A stretch of 5,587 nt of DNA. Source: Rhodospirillales bacterium (GTDB lineage: Bacteria > Pseudomonadota > Alphaproteobacteria > Acetobacterales > Acetobacteraceae). The notes below the pieces were generated by a model. It saw nothing but the letters and a program-made list of their open reading frames with translations. It was not told the DNA's origin and searched no databases. The stretch lies in NCBI GenBank assembly GCA_015654825.1, contig JAATGE010000323.1, positions 1-5,587 on the forward strand. The letters run 5' to 3'. The first letter of the stretch is position 1, and the number at the start of each line of letters is the position of its first letter. Made by a program: the position numbers and the translations under genes. This document shows, piece after piece, positions 1 to 5,572 of this stretch.

Positions 1-73
1 AGAAGACTCCCGCCGCGCAGCGCTAACGACAGCGGCGGCACGCCGTCTTGGGTCCAGGGGGCAGAGCCCCTGG
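1..73 (+). repeat. Repeat copy R1, right half, cut by window start
   Basis: This stretch matches the right half of the complete element at 4686-4911. It begins AGAAGACTCCCGCCGCGCAG and runs through a GC-rich hairpin module to GGTCCAGG and an end palindrome (CCAGGGG...GCCCCTGG, 54-73, with one extra G). The hairpin at about 28-47 has an A/C mismatch (GACAGCG against CGCCGTC) that the other copies lack, so this copy looks slightly decayed. It also lacks the final CCTT seen at the outer end of the 4686-4911 copy. It probably continues to the left of the window. No protein is supported here. Confidence 0.8.
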
Positions 74-136
74 TCGGCGAAGCCATTAAAACTCAACTCA
101 TTGACTTCGTTCTATAATCCTTATCTTCGCGCGTAT
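74..136. other. AT-richer spacer between two converging repeat copies
   Basis: This 63-base segment is clearly lower in G+C than its flanks and separates repeat copies R1 and R2, which face each other. It contains TTGACT at 101-106 and TATAAT at 113-118, but only 6 bases lie between them, so they do not form a sigma-70 promoter. No reading frame or RNA gene is recognisable. The converging copies would let a transcript of 1-229 fold into a long imperfect hairpin with this segment as its loop. Confidence 0.5.
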
Positions 137-314
137 GGGGCTCTGCCCCCTGGACCCCCGTCACGCGACAGCGTGCTTCGCACGACGGCGTGCCGCCGCC
201 GTCGTACGCGCTGCGCGGCCGGAGTCTCCTGTACTGGCTAGCAAGTCGTTGGATTTGGATGCGCGTTCGGGGCGGATGCGGGACTCGGAACAGATAAACT
301 GGGTCTGGGCGTGC
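137..314 (-). repeat. Repeat copy R2, inverted relative to R1 and R3
   Basis: Read on the minus strand, this copy runs in the same order as the element at 4686-4911: a segment with CCCAGTTTATCTGTTCCG (reverse of about 285-305), a variable middle, the GTAC-GC-rich module (186-234), then the GGGGTCCAGG end palindrome (137-158). About 36 bases of the GC-rich module are identical to R3. It carries hairpin CGACGGCG / CGCCGTCG (183-190 with 197-204). It also has an extra module (about 158-188) with stems CGTGC / GCACG (172-176 with 180-184) and CCGT / ACGG (158-161 with 185-188). That extra module sits in the other arm of R3 and is missing from R1. The outer boundary near 314 is approximate. Confidence 0.8.
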
Positions 315-840
315 GGCCCCTGTTGGCAATTCGTATTTGTCAAGCAATGGAATTGCTCGTTTGGCCGCCGTGCCGCCCGAACGAGGGCCGCGGTACCGGT
401 CGTTGCGGACCGGTCGGGGGACGCCTGGGTTTTTGGCGGTTCGGCTTAAAAAATCCACAACTTCAAACGACTAGCGGGACTGGGGGAGCGGCGCACTGCA
501 AGCGGCGGCCGATGTGGTTACGATAGAGAACTGAGTGCGAAAGGCGACTGCCGGTTGGCTGTGCGCGGCCGTGTGGGCGGCGCCGGCGCCGCTGGCGGGC
601 GCGGCTGGGAGGCGTTGCGGCAGGCGCGGATTTGCGCGCGGTGGGAGCGCAATCATCGGGAGTGGGGACGGAACGCACTGGAAACGTTCGGCAATAACAA
701 TTGGCACGCGCCGTGACACGACTGCGGAATTATCGCGGTACGCTGTCTTGCTGGAGCGCACAACAAAAATCATCGACCGTGCCAAATTGAATTTCGCGGC
801 GCGGCCCGTTGCGATTGGCAAGAGGTTGCGACTACGCGAC
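315..840. other. Intergenic region without a supported gene
   Basis: No reading frame here has convincing protein character. A frame beginning GTG at 535 starts like a signal peptide but turns into Arg/Gly-rich sequence and ends at 876, overlapping the probable promoter. A small frame at 561-716 (GTG start, 51 residues) has a less biased C-terminal part with several Trp, Glu and Arg, but no recognisable family. Several short inverted repeats occur: GCAATTC / GAATTGC (326-332 with 350-356), CTCGTT / AACGAG (356-361 with 380-385) and ACCGGTC / GACCGGT (395-401 with 408-414). Another is the perfect palindrome AAATTGAATTT (784-794). None matches a known RNA family that I recognise. Confidence 0.5.
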
Positions 841-1005
841 AAATATTCGGGGGTGGACAGCTATGCAAAAATTTAGCCGGATTGGTCGCAATTTTTCAAC
901 TTTTGGGCCGCCCGGTGTGTATAACACAAACGTCGCCCGCAAAACGACAGCGGACCAGCCGAGCGGCATAACATATCGTCTCAACAACACTGGAAAATCC
1001 CAAAT
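841..1005 (+). promoter_or_regulatory. Probable promoter and leader region of the pilus operon
   Basis: The bases ahead of the first pilin gene are noticeably more AT-rich than the rest of the window, as expected of a promoter. TATAAC at 920-925 is the best -10 candidate. TTCAAC at 895-900 is the nearest possible -35, but its 19-base spacing and weak match make it uncertain. Just upstream lies a 7-bp inverted repeat, AAAAATT (867-873) and AATTTTT (890-896), with a 16-base gap; this could be a regulator or nucleoid-protein site. If TATAAC is used, the 5' leader is about 75 bases. A second candidate, CATAAC at 967-972, has no convincing -35. Confidence 0.35.
992..997 (+). promoter_or_regulatory. 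Weak ribosome binding site of the first pilin gene
   Basis: GGAAAA lies about 8-10 bases before the ATG at 1006. It is a partial Shine-Dalgarno match. It supports this ATG, which is also the only start giving a clean signal peptide. Confidence 0.45.
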
Positions 1006-1494
1006 ATGAAACGTTATAGTCTCGCCGCCGCTACGTTCGCCGCAGGCTTCATCGCCGCCCAGGGCGCGCTCGCCGCAACCCAGACCAGCTCGCTGGATGT
1101 AAACGCATCCGTAACGTCCGTGTGCGCCATCAATTCCACGACGGCACTCGCGTTCGGCGAAGTCGGCCTGACCGGTGCCACGCCCGGCCAGGGCACCGTC
1201 GCCGTCACCTGTACCCAGGGCGGCCTCTACACCGTGGGCCTGGATAACGGCGTCAATGCCGTCGGCGCGCAGCGCGCCATCGCGAGCGGCACGAACAAGC
1301 TGAACTACAATCTCTATTCCGATGCCGAGCTGACCACGGCATGGACGGGCACCGGTGCCGGCCTGGTTTCCGGCACCGGCAATGCGCAGGAACAGGATCT
1401 GACCGTTTACGGCAACATTCCTACCGGCCAGACCCTTATTTCCGGCAACGGCACACCCTACACTGACGTTGTGCAGGTTACCGTCACCTACTGA
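1006..1494 (+). CDS. SCPU-domain (spore coat U / CsuA/B-like) pilin, probable major subunit
   Basis: This 162-residue secreted protein is probably the main structural subunit of a chaperone-usher pilus. Residues 1-23 are a typical Sec signal peptide (MKRYS, hydrophobic core, ALA before the cut). The mature part is an SCPU domain: Cys40 in SVCAI and Cys69 in VTCT are placed for the family's disulfide. Also present are YNLYSDAEL at 101-109, LTVYG at 132-136 and a C-terminal beta strand ending VQVTVTY. About 16 residues (TQTSSLDVNASVTS) precede Cys40, enough for an N-terminal donor strand that completes the neighbouring subunit, as known for CsuA/B-type pilins. It is the first gene of the operon, and a chaperone gene follows after 55 bases. 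The length is normal for the family. The assignment as major rather than minor subunit is inferred from first position and the donor extension. CsuA/B-like is a family-level call, so no symbol is given. Confidence 0.92.
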   Translation: MKRYSLAAATFAAGFIAAQGALAATQTSSLDVNASVTSVCAINSTTALAFGEVGLTGATPGQGTVAVTCTQGGLYTVGLDNGVNAVGAQRAIASGTNKLNYNLYSDAELTTAWTGTGAGLVSGTGNAQEQDLTVYGNIPTGQTLISGNGTPYTDVVQVTVTY

Positions 1495-1537
1495 GGCCAG
1501 CCGTTCTCACGTTGGGCTTACTGAAGCGAGTCGATAC

Positions 1538-1542
1538 GGGAG
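1538..1542 (+). promoter_or_regulatory. Ribosome binding site fixing the chaperone start
   Basis: GGGAG lies 7 bases before the ATG at 1550. It favours this start over the upstream in-frame ATG at 1469, which overlaps the pilin gene and would put 27 polar residues ahead of the signal peptide. Confidence 0.7.
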
Positions 1543-1549
1543 CAAGCCG

Positions 1550-2263
1550 ATGAGAAAAGCTGTTGTACTGACCGCGATGATGTCTGCCGGTGCGCTTAAC
1601 TGCGGCACCGCGCAGGCGGCGTCGCTGGAGGTCTCGCCGGTTCTCGCCGTGCTGGCTCCCGGGCAGACGGCAGCGACGATCGAAGTGAAGAATCGCGGTG
1701 GCACGGCCACCGCGATTCAAGCTCGCGTCTATGCCTGGCGCCAGGCGGGCGACGAGGATCCGCTGACCCCGAGCAACGACATCATCGTTTCACCGCCGAT
1801 ATTTACCGTGCCGGTCGGCATGGCGCAGACCGTACGCCTGCTGTTGCGCGCGCGCACGCCCGGTGGCGGGGAACGCAGCTACCGCGTGCTGCTGGATGAA
1901 GTGCCACGGGCCGACGCATCGAACAACCGGATCGAATTCGCGCTGCGCGTGTCGCTGCCGATCCTGATCCGCGGGCCGTCGACCAAGGCGCCCGTGCTGC
2001 ACTGGGGCGCGGCGCGCGGCCCCGGCGGGCAGATCGTGCTGACCGCAAGCAATAGCGGCGACGTCTATGACCGCGTCACCGCGCTGGATCTGACGCTGCC
2101 CAGCGGCGCGCACCCGAAAATCATGTCGCGAGGCCGTAACACTTACGTGCTGCCCGGCTCGCAACGCGATTGGGATGTTCAGGCCAGTACCGCGGAAACC
2201 GGGCCGCTGCACCTCACTGTCACCACCGCAACCGGCAAGAGCGAGCAGATGTTGTCGCCGTGA
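1550..2263 (+). CDS. PapD/CsuC-like periplasmic pilus chaperone
   Basis: This 237-residue periplasmic chaperone should bind SCPU subunits after Sec export, supply the missing beta strand and deliver them to the usher. Residues 1-23 form a signal peptide ending AQA-A. Cys18 lies inside it but is not in a lipobox (LNC rather than a small residue before Cys). The N-terminal Ig-like domain spans about 25-143: SLEVSPVLAVLAPGQ at the start, IEVKNRG at 44-50, PPIFTVPVGMAQTVRLL at 82-98, then the family signature ERSYRVLLDEVP at 108-119. A hydrophobic edge strand follows, IEFALRVSLPILI at 128-140, the strand expected to be inserted into subunits. The second domain (about 147-237) carries LTASNSGDVYDRV at 164-176. 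No PapD-like N-terminal Arg is seen at the usual place, as I recall is common in the Csu branch. The stop overlaps the usher start by four bases, implying translational coupling. Size and order are normal. Confidence 0.93.
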   Translation: MRKAVVLTAMMSAGALNCGTAQAASLEVSPVLAVLAPGQTAATIEVKNRGGTATAIQARVYAWRQAGDEDPLTPSNDIIVSPPIFTVPVGMAQTVRLLLRARTPGGGERSYRVLLDEVPRADASNNRIEFALRVSLPILIRGPSTKAPVLHWGAARGPGGQIVLTASNSGDVYDRVTALDLTLPSGAHPKIMSRGRNTYVLPGSQRDWDVQASTAETGPLHLTVTTATGKSEQMLSP

Positions 2264-4656
2264 CCCGGGGCCGCCGCAATGCCGTGGTGCTGCTGATGAT
2301 CCTGCAGGCGGCACCGGGCAAGGCGGCCGAACGGACCATGGCGCTGGAGGTGGTGATGAATGGCCGGCCGACCGGCCAGATCGGTGAATTCATCGATCGC
2401 GACGGCAAACTCTACGCGACCCCCGCCGACTTGCGCGACCTTGGTTTCCAGGTGCCGCCGGACATCACCGGCACCGAGCCGGTGGCACTATCCCGGCTGC
2501 GCAACGTGCACACCCACCTGAACGAAACGACGCAGACGCTGGAGGTGGTGGCCGCCAATACGGCGCTGATCCCGAACCACGTCGGCGGCGGCCCGACCAT
2601 GCATCTGGCGCCACTTTCGCCCGCCGGCCTCGGCGTCGTGTTCAATTATGACGTTCTCGGCACGTTCACCGGCGGGGAGAATACCGGCGGCGCACTGCTC
2701 GATGCGCACATCTACAGCCCGTACGGTGTGCTGGCGACCAGCGGCCTGGCCAGTTTCACGCCCTACACAGGGCAGAAGACCATCGCCCGGCTGGACAGCA
2801 GCTACAGCTATTCCGATCCCGATGCGCTGCGCACCTGGCGCGCCGGCGACGTGATCAGCGGCGCGCTGGCCTGGAGCCGCGCGGTTCGGCTGGGCGGGGG
2901 CCAGGTCAGCAGCGATTTCGCGCTGCGGCCCGACCTGGTTACCTATCCGCTGCCGTTCATCAGCTCCTCGACCGCGGTGCCGTCCACGGTCAATGTCGTG
3001 GTCAACGGCATTCGCGAATTCAGCCAGCCGGTGCAGCCCGGCCCATTCACGGTGCAGACGCTGCCCGTGGTGACCGGCGCCGGCCAGGTGGAGGTGGCGG
3101 TGCAGGACGCGCTCGGCCGCCAGACCATGATTTCGCTGCCGTTCTATGCCAGCGCGTCGCTGCTGAAGCCTGGGCTCGCCAGCTATTCGATGGAGGTCGG
3201 TGCCGCGCGGCAGGATTATGGCCTCGTGACCGACCGTTACGCGGGCTGGGCCGTCAACGGTTCCGCCCGCTACGGCCTCAATGACTGGCTGACTGTCAGC
3301 GGCCACGGCGAATCGACCGACGGCCTGGTGCTGCTCGGCGCCGGCGCGGATGTGCAGATCGGCAATCTGGGCGTGCTCAGCCTCGCCGCTTCCGCCAGCA
3401 GCGGCCGCGCCGGCCTGCCGGCCTCCTCCGGCAGCGGCAGCCAGGCGGCGGCCTCGTCCGGCAGCGGCAGCGGGAGCCAGGTGGCGGCTGCCTTTCAGCG
3501 CATTTCGTCCGATTTCAGCCTGACGCTGAGCGGAACCTTTGCCACCAATGGCTACCGCGACATCGCGGCCGCGAACTATTCGCCGATGCCGACCGCTTCA
3601 CTGAACGCCAGCGTCGGCTACCAGCTCGGCGACTGGGGCAATGTCGGCCTGGCCTATATCAGGCAGGTGACCGGATCGTTGCCGTTCGGGCCGCTCGATG
3701 CGCAGGCGTTTCCCGCCGGCGCGCTGGCCGGCGACCTGCTGCTCGGCGATTCGCAGGTGGAACTGGCGAATGTCAGCTACAGCATTCCGCTGGCGGGCCG
3801 TATCGCCCTGTATGCGAACGGGTTCAAGGACCTGCGCAGCGCACGCACCTACGGCATCGGCGTCGGCATCAGCATGTCGCTGGGCGGGGCGACCTCTGCC
3901 TCGGTGGGCAGCACGATGGATAGCGGCCGCGCGAGCTATGTGGCGGGCGTGGCGAAATCCGCGCTGCAAGAGAACGATTACGGCTACCGGCTGCAGGATC
4001 AGGAAGGCGCGCAGGCGCAACGTTCGGCGCAGGGCGACTACCTGGCGCGGTGGGGCGACGTGTCGGCGGGCGTGGACCAGTCCTCCGGGCTGACCGCGGG
4101 CCGCGCCGGCTTGCGCGGGTCGCTGGTGCTGGCCGATCGAAGCCTGTTCGCCAGCGATCAGATCGCCGACAGTTTCGCGGTGGTCAACACCGGTGGCGTC
4201 GCGGGCGTGCCGGTGCTGTACGAAAACCGGCCGCTCGGCGTGACTGACTCGGGCGGACAATTGCTGGTGCCCTCGCTGCTGTCGTACCAGAACAACCGCC
4301 TCGCGGTGGATACCGCCGCGCTGCCGCCGGATATCGATGTCGGCCAGACCTCGGCGATCGTGCGGCCACCGGATCGCTCCGGTATCGTGGTGAATTTTCA
4401 GGTGCGCAAGGTGCGGGCCGCGCTGCTGAAGCTGCAGGACGCGAACGGAAAATTCATTCCGCTGGGCTCGGTCGCCAAGGTGGCCGGCGCCCTCGACCAG
4501 CCGGTCGGGTATGACGGCGAGGCCTACGTGCTGGGACTGAAGGCCAGCAACCGCGTGCGGGTGGAACTGCCGAACGGCAGCAGCTGCATGGTGCAATTCG
4601 CCTATAAACCCGTGCCGGGGGATATTCCGGTGATTGGGCCACTGATATGCCGGTGA
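2260..4656 (+). CDS. FimD/CsuD-like outer-membrane usher
   Basis: This 798-residue usher forms the outer-membrane channel that receives chaperone-subunit complexes and assembles the pilus. I chose the GTG at 2260: it overlaps the chaperone stop as GTGA and leads straight into a signal peptide (MTRGRRN, then VVLLMILQAAPGKAA). The upstream ATG at 2170 would add 30 unlikely residues inside the chaperone gene. Another possible start is ATG 2296. The N-terminal chaperone-binding domain covers about 28-110 (ALEVVMNG, GKLYATPADLRDLGF). A beta barrel follows, interrupted by the plug domain at about 241-290 (PSTVNVVVNG to DALGRQT) and resuming with the usher motif PFYASASLLKPGLASYS at 294-310. Two C-terminal domains follow from about 638 (VVNTGGVAGVPVLYENRPLG). 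Cys776 and Cys797 sit where the terminal disulfide of the family occurs. Odd: residues about 377-409 are a Ser/Gly/Ala-rich stretch with a tandem duplication. No frameshift is seen. Confidence 0.94.
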   Translation: MTRGRRNAVVLLMILQAAPGKAAERTMALEVVMNGRPTGQIGEFIDRDGKLYATPADLRDLGFQVPPDITGTEPVALSRLRNVHTHLNETTQTLEVVAANTALIPNHVGGGPTMHLAPLSPAGLGVVFNYDVLGTFTGGENTGGALLDAHIYSPYGVLATSGLASFTPYTGQKTIARLDSSYSYSDPDALRTWRAGDVISGALAWSRAVRLGGGQVSSDFALRPDLVTYPLPFISSSTAVPSTVNVVVNGIREFSQPVQPGPFTVQTLPVVTGAGQVEVAVQDALGRQTMISLPFYASASLLKPGLASYSMEVGAARQDYGLVTDRYAGWAVNGSARYGLNDWLTVSGHGESTDGLVLLGAGADVQIGNLGVLSLAASASSGRAGLPASSGSGSQAAASSGSGSGSQVAAAFQRISSDFSLTLSGTFATNGYRDIAAANYSPMPTASLNASVGYQLGDWGNVGLAYIRQVTGSLPFGPLDAQAFPAGALAGDLLLGDSQVELANVSYSIPLAGRIALYANGFKDLRSARTYGIGVGISMSLGGATSASVGSTMDSGRASYVAGVAKSALQENDYGYRLQDQEGAQAQRSAQGDYLARWGDVSAGVDQSSGLTAGRAGLRGSLVLADRSLFASDQIADSFAVVNTGGVAGVPVLYENRPLGVTDSGGQLLVPSLLSYQNNRLAVDTAALPPDIDVGQTSAIVRPPDRSGIVVNFQVRKVRAALLKLQDANGKFIPLGSVAKVAGALDQPVGYDGEAYVLGLKASNRVRVELPNGSSCMVQFAYKPVPGDIPVIGPLICR
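3421..3486 (+). repeat. Tandem duplication encoding Ser/Gly-rich insert in usher
   Basis: Two adjacent in-frame units encode ASSGSGSQAA (3421-3450) and ASSGSGSGSQVA (3451-3486). The second is longer by one Gly-Ser pair. They lie inside the usher barrel at about residues 388-409, between strands, so they probably form a flexible loop. The flanking ASASSGRAGLP (residues 377-387) has similar composition. Confidence 0.75.
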
Positions 4657-4685
4657 TGGCGGGCGGCGGGGGTTTTGAGGTGGTA

Positions 4686-4911
4686 AAGGCCAGGGGCTCT
4701 GCCCCTGGACCCCGTTGGGGCCGTGACGCGGAAGCGTGCTGCGCACGACGGCCCCAAACCCCAATTTATTTGTTCCGGGGTTGGCATCAGCGCCGAGGCC
4801 ATATGCAACGCCCGGCAGCCCGCATCGACCGTACAGAAGATTCCCGCCGCGCAGCGCGTACGACGGCGGCGGCACGCCGTCGGGGGTCCAGGGGGCGGAG
4901 CCCCCGGCCTT
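4686..4911 (+). repeat. Complete repeat element R3 with terminal inverted repeats (MITE-like), inside the operon
   Basis: This 226-bp non-coding element fills most of the gap between usher and tip gene. Its ends are imperfect inverted repeats of about 28 bases: the left end reads AAGGCCAGGGGCTCTG then CCCCTGGACCCC, and the right end is its reverse complement with a few changes (AAGGCCGGGGGCTCCG then CCCCCTGGACCCC). Inside are strong hairpins. CCAGGGGC / GCCCCTGG spans 4690-4708. TTGGGGCCGT / ACGGCCCCAA pairs 4715-4724 with 4748-4757 and encloses CGTGC / GCACG. CGACGGCG / CGCCGTCG pairs 4861-4868 with 4875-4882, and the right-end palindrome is 4888-4907. The segment CCCCAATTTATTTGTTCCGG (about 4760-4779) is shared with R2. 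No transposase and no clear target duplication are visible, so it could be a non-autonomous mobile element or a REP-like repeat. Confidence 0.8.
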
Positions 4912-4960
4912 CGGGCTGGTTTGCCACCCGCCGCGGGTCTTGCGTCCGCACGAAACCGCT

Positions 4961-4964
4961 GGAG
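4961..4964 (+). promoter_or_regulatory. Ribosome binding site fixing the tip-gene start
   Basis: GGAG lies 7 bases before the ATG at 4972. It supports that start over the longer in-frame reading from 4723, whose first 83 residues would be translated repeat sequence. Confidence 0.7.
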
Positions 4965-4971
4965 ACACGCC

Positions 4972-5496
4972 ATGTTGAATTATTCCGTTAAGTCGCGGCG
5001 CGTGGCCACCGGGCGATCGCGCGCGCGCGCCGTTGCTTGCTTGCTGCTCGTTACGTTGGCGCCCGCCGTCGCCCGCGGGGCGGGCCGGGCCGCCTGCAGC
5101 CTTACGGCCACACCGCTGGTGTTCGGTAATTACGTGCCGTTCTCCAACGCGCCGGTGGATTTCACCGCCACGCTGAGCCTGGTCTGCACCGCCTCAGGCA
5201 CTACGGAGGTCGCACTTTCCGGCACCATCGGGCTGCTGGCCGGTGGCCGCCCAGGCGGCCGCTCCATGGCCGGTGGGCAGCACCACATGCGGTACCAGCT
5301 TTATCTCGACGCGGCGCACACGATGCTGTGGGGCGATGGCACCGGCAGCGGCGGGACGCAGCCCATAAGCGGTGCCGCGGGGCCGAGCGCGCCGTTTCGG
5401 CGGACGCTGACGGTTTATGGGCGTGTTCTGGCGCGGCAGGCCGCGCTTGGGGCCGGGGCGTATGTGGATCGGGTTACGGTGCTGCTGAATTACTGA
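4972..5496 (+). CDS. SCPU-domain protein, probable pilus tip subunit
   Basis: This 174-residue secreted SCPU-domain protein is probably the distal (tip or capping) subunit of the pilus. The signal peptide has an unusually long basic N-region (about 20 residues, MLNYSVKSRRV onward), a core VACLLLVTLAPAVA, and a cut near residues 34-40. The mature domain has Cys42 (AACSLTA) and Cys72 (SLVCTAS) for the family disulfide. It also has RYQLYLDAAHTMLWGDGTGSG-like SCPU sequence at 107-127, LTVYGRV at 146-152 and the terminal strand DRVTVLLNY. Only a few residues lie between the signal peptide and Cys42, so there is no room for a donor strand, unlike the first pilin. That fits a subunit that can only be at the end of the chain. 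It is the last gene of the cluster, 315 bases after the usher because of the inserted repeat. A single domain makes it much smaller than the two-domain CsuE adhesin. The tip role is inferred. Confidence 0.88.
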   Translation: MLNYSVKSRRVATGRSRARAVACLLLVTLAPAVARGAGRAACSLTATPLVFGNYVPFSNAPVDFTATLSLVCTASGTTEVALSGTIGLLAGGRPGGRSMAGGQHHMRYQLYLDAAHTMLWGDGTGSGGTQPISGAAGPSAPFRRTLTVYGRVLARQAALGAGAYVDRVTVLLNY

Positions 5497-5516
5497 TCGG
5501 CAGTGAATTATACCAA

Positions 5517-5541
5517 CCGCCGGAAGTCTTGACTCCTGCGG
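5517..5541 (+). terminator. Hairpin after the operon, possible weak terminator
   Basis: An imperfect stem-loop begins 20 bases after the tip-gene stop. CCGC pairs with GCGG, GG with CC and AGT with ACT, around a CTTG loop, with one C/T mismatch and one bulged A. No T-run follows, so it is not a classical intrinsic terminator. It may mark the 3' end of the transcript or simply be a chance fold in GC-rich DNA. Confidence 0.3.
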
Positions 5542-5572
5542 CCGTGTCTGGGGCGCGAAAATAAGGGCAGGA

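Noticed and set aside
101..118. TTGACT and TATAAT as a promoter
   Set aside because: Only 6 bases separate the two boxes; no acceptable -35 lies 16-18 bases before TATAAT.
535..876. 113-residue frame with a signal-peptide-like start
   Set aside because: After residue 25 it becomes Arg/Gly-rich with no domain, and it runs into the probable promoter region.
1469..1549. Longer chaperone start at ATG 1469
   Set aside because: It overlaps the pilin end and adds 27 polar residues before an intact signal peptide; ATG 1550 has a good ribosome binding site.
1550..1620. Chaperone as a lipoprotein because of Cys18
   Set aside because: The residue before Cys is Asn, not Gly/Ala/Ser, and a better cleavage site (AQA-A) follows.
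2170..2259. Longer usher start at ATG 2170
   Set aside because: It overlaps the chaperone by 94 bases and puts 30 His/Arg-rich residues ahead of the signal peptide; GTG 2260 gives a normal precursor.
2488..3306. 272-residue minus-strand frame opposite the usher
   Set aside because: Its composition is typical of an antisense shadow, and the plus-strand usher is clearly the real gene.
4686..4911. CRISPR array or integron attachment site
   Set aside because: There are no regularly spaced direct repeats with unique spacers and no integrase or cas gene; the structure is inverted-repeat based.
3598..4968. 456-residue open frame on the minus strand
   Set aside because: It lies opposite the usher and repeat, crosses a gene boundary, has shadow-frame composition (Arg, His, Gln, Ala) and no family motif; GC3 bias explains its length.
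4723..4971. Longer tip-gene start giving 257 residues
   Set aside because: The extra 83 residues are translated repeat element, and related repeat sequence in R2 gives a similar peptide on the minus strand (QFICS...), showing it is a repeat artefact.
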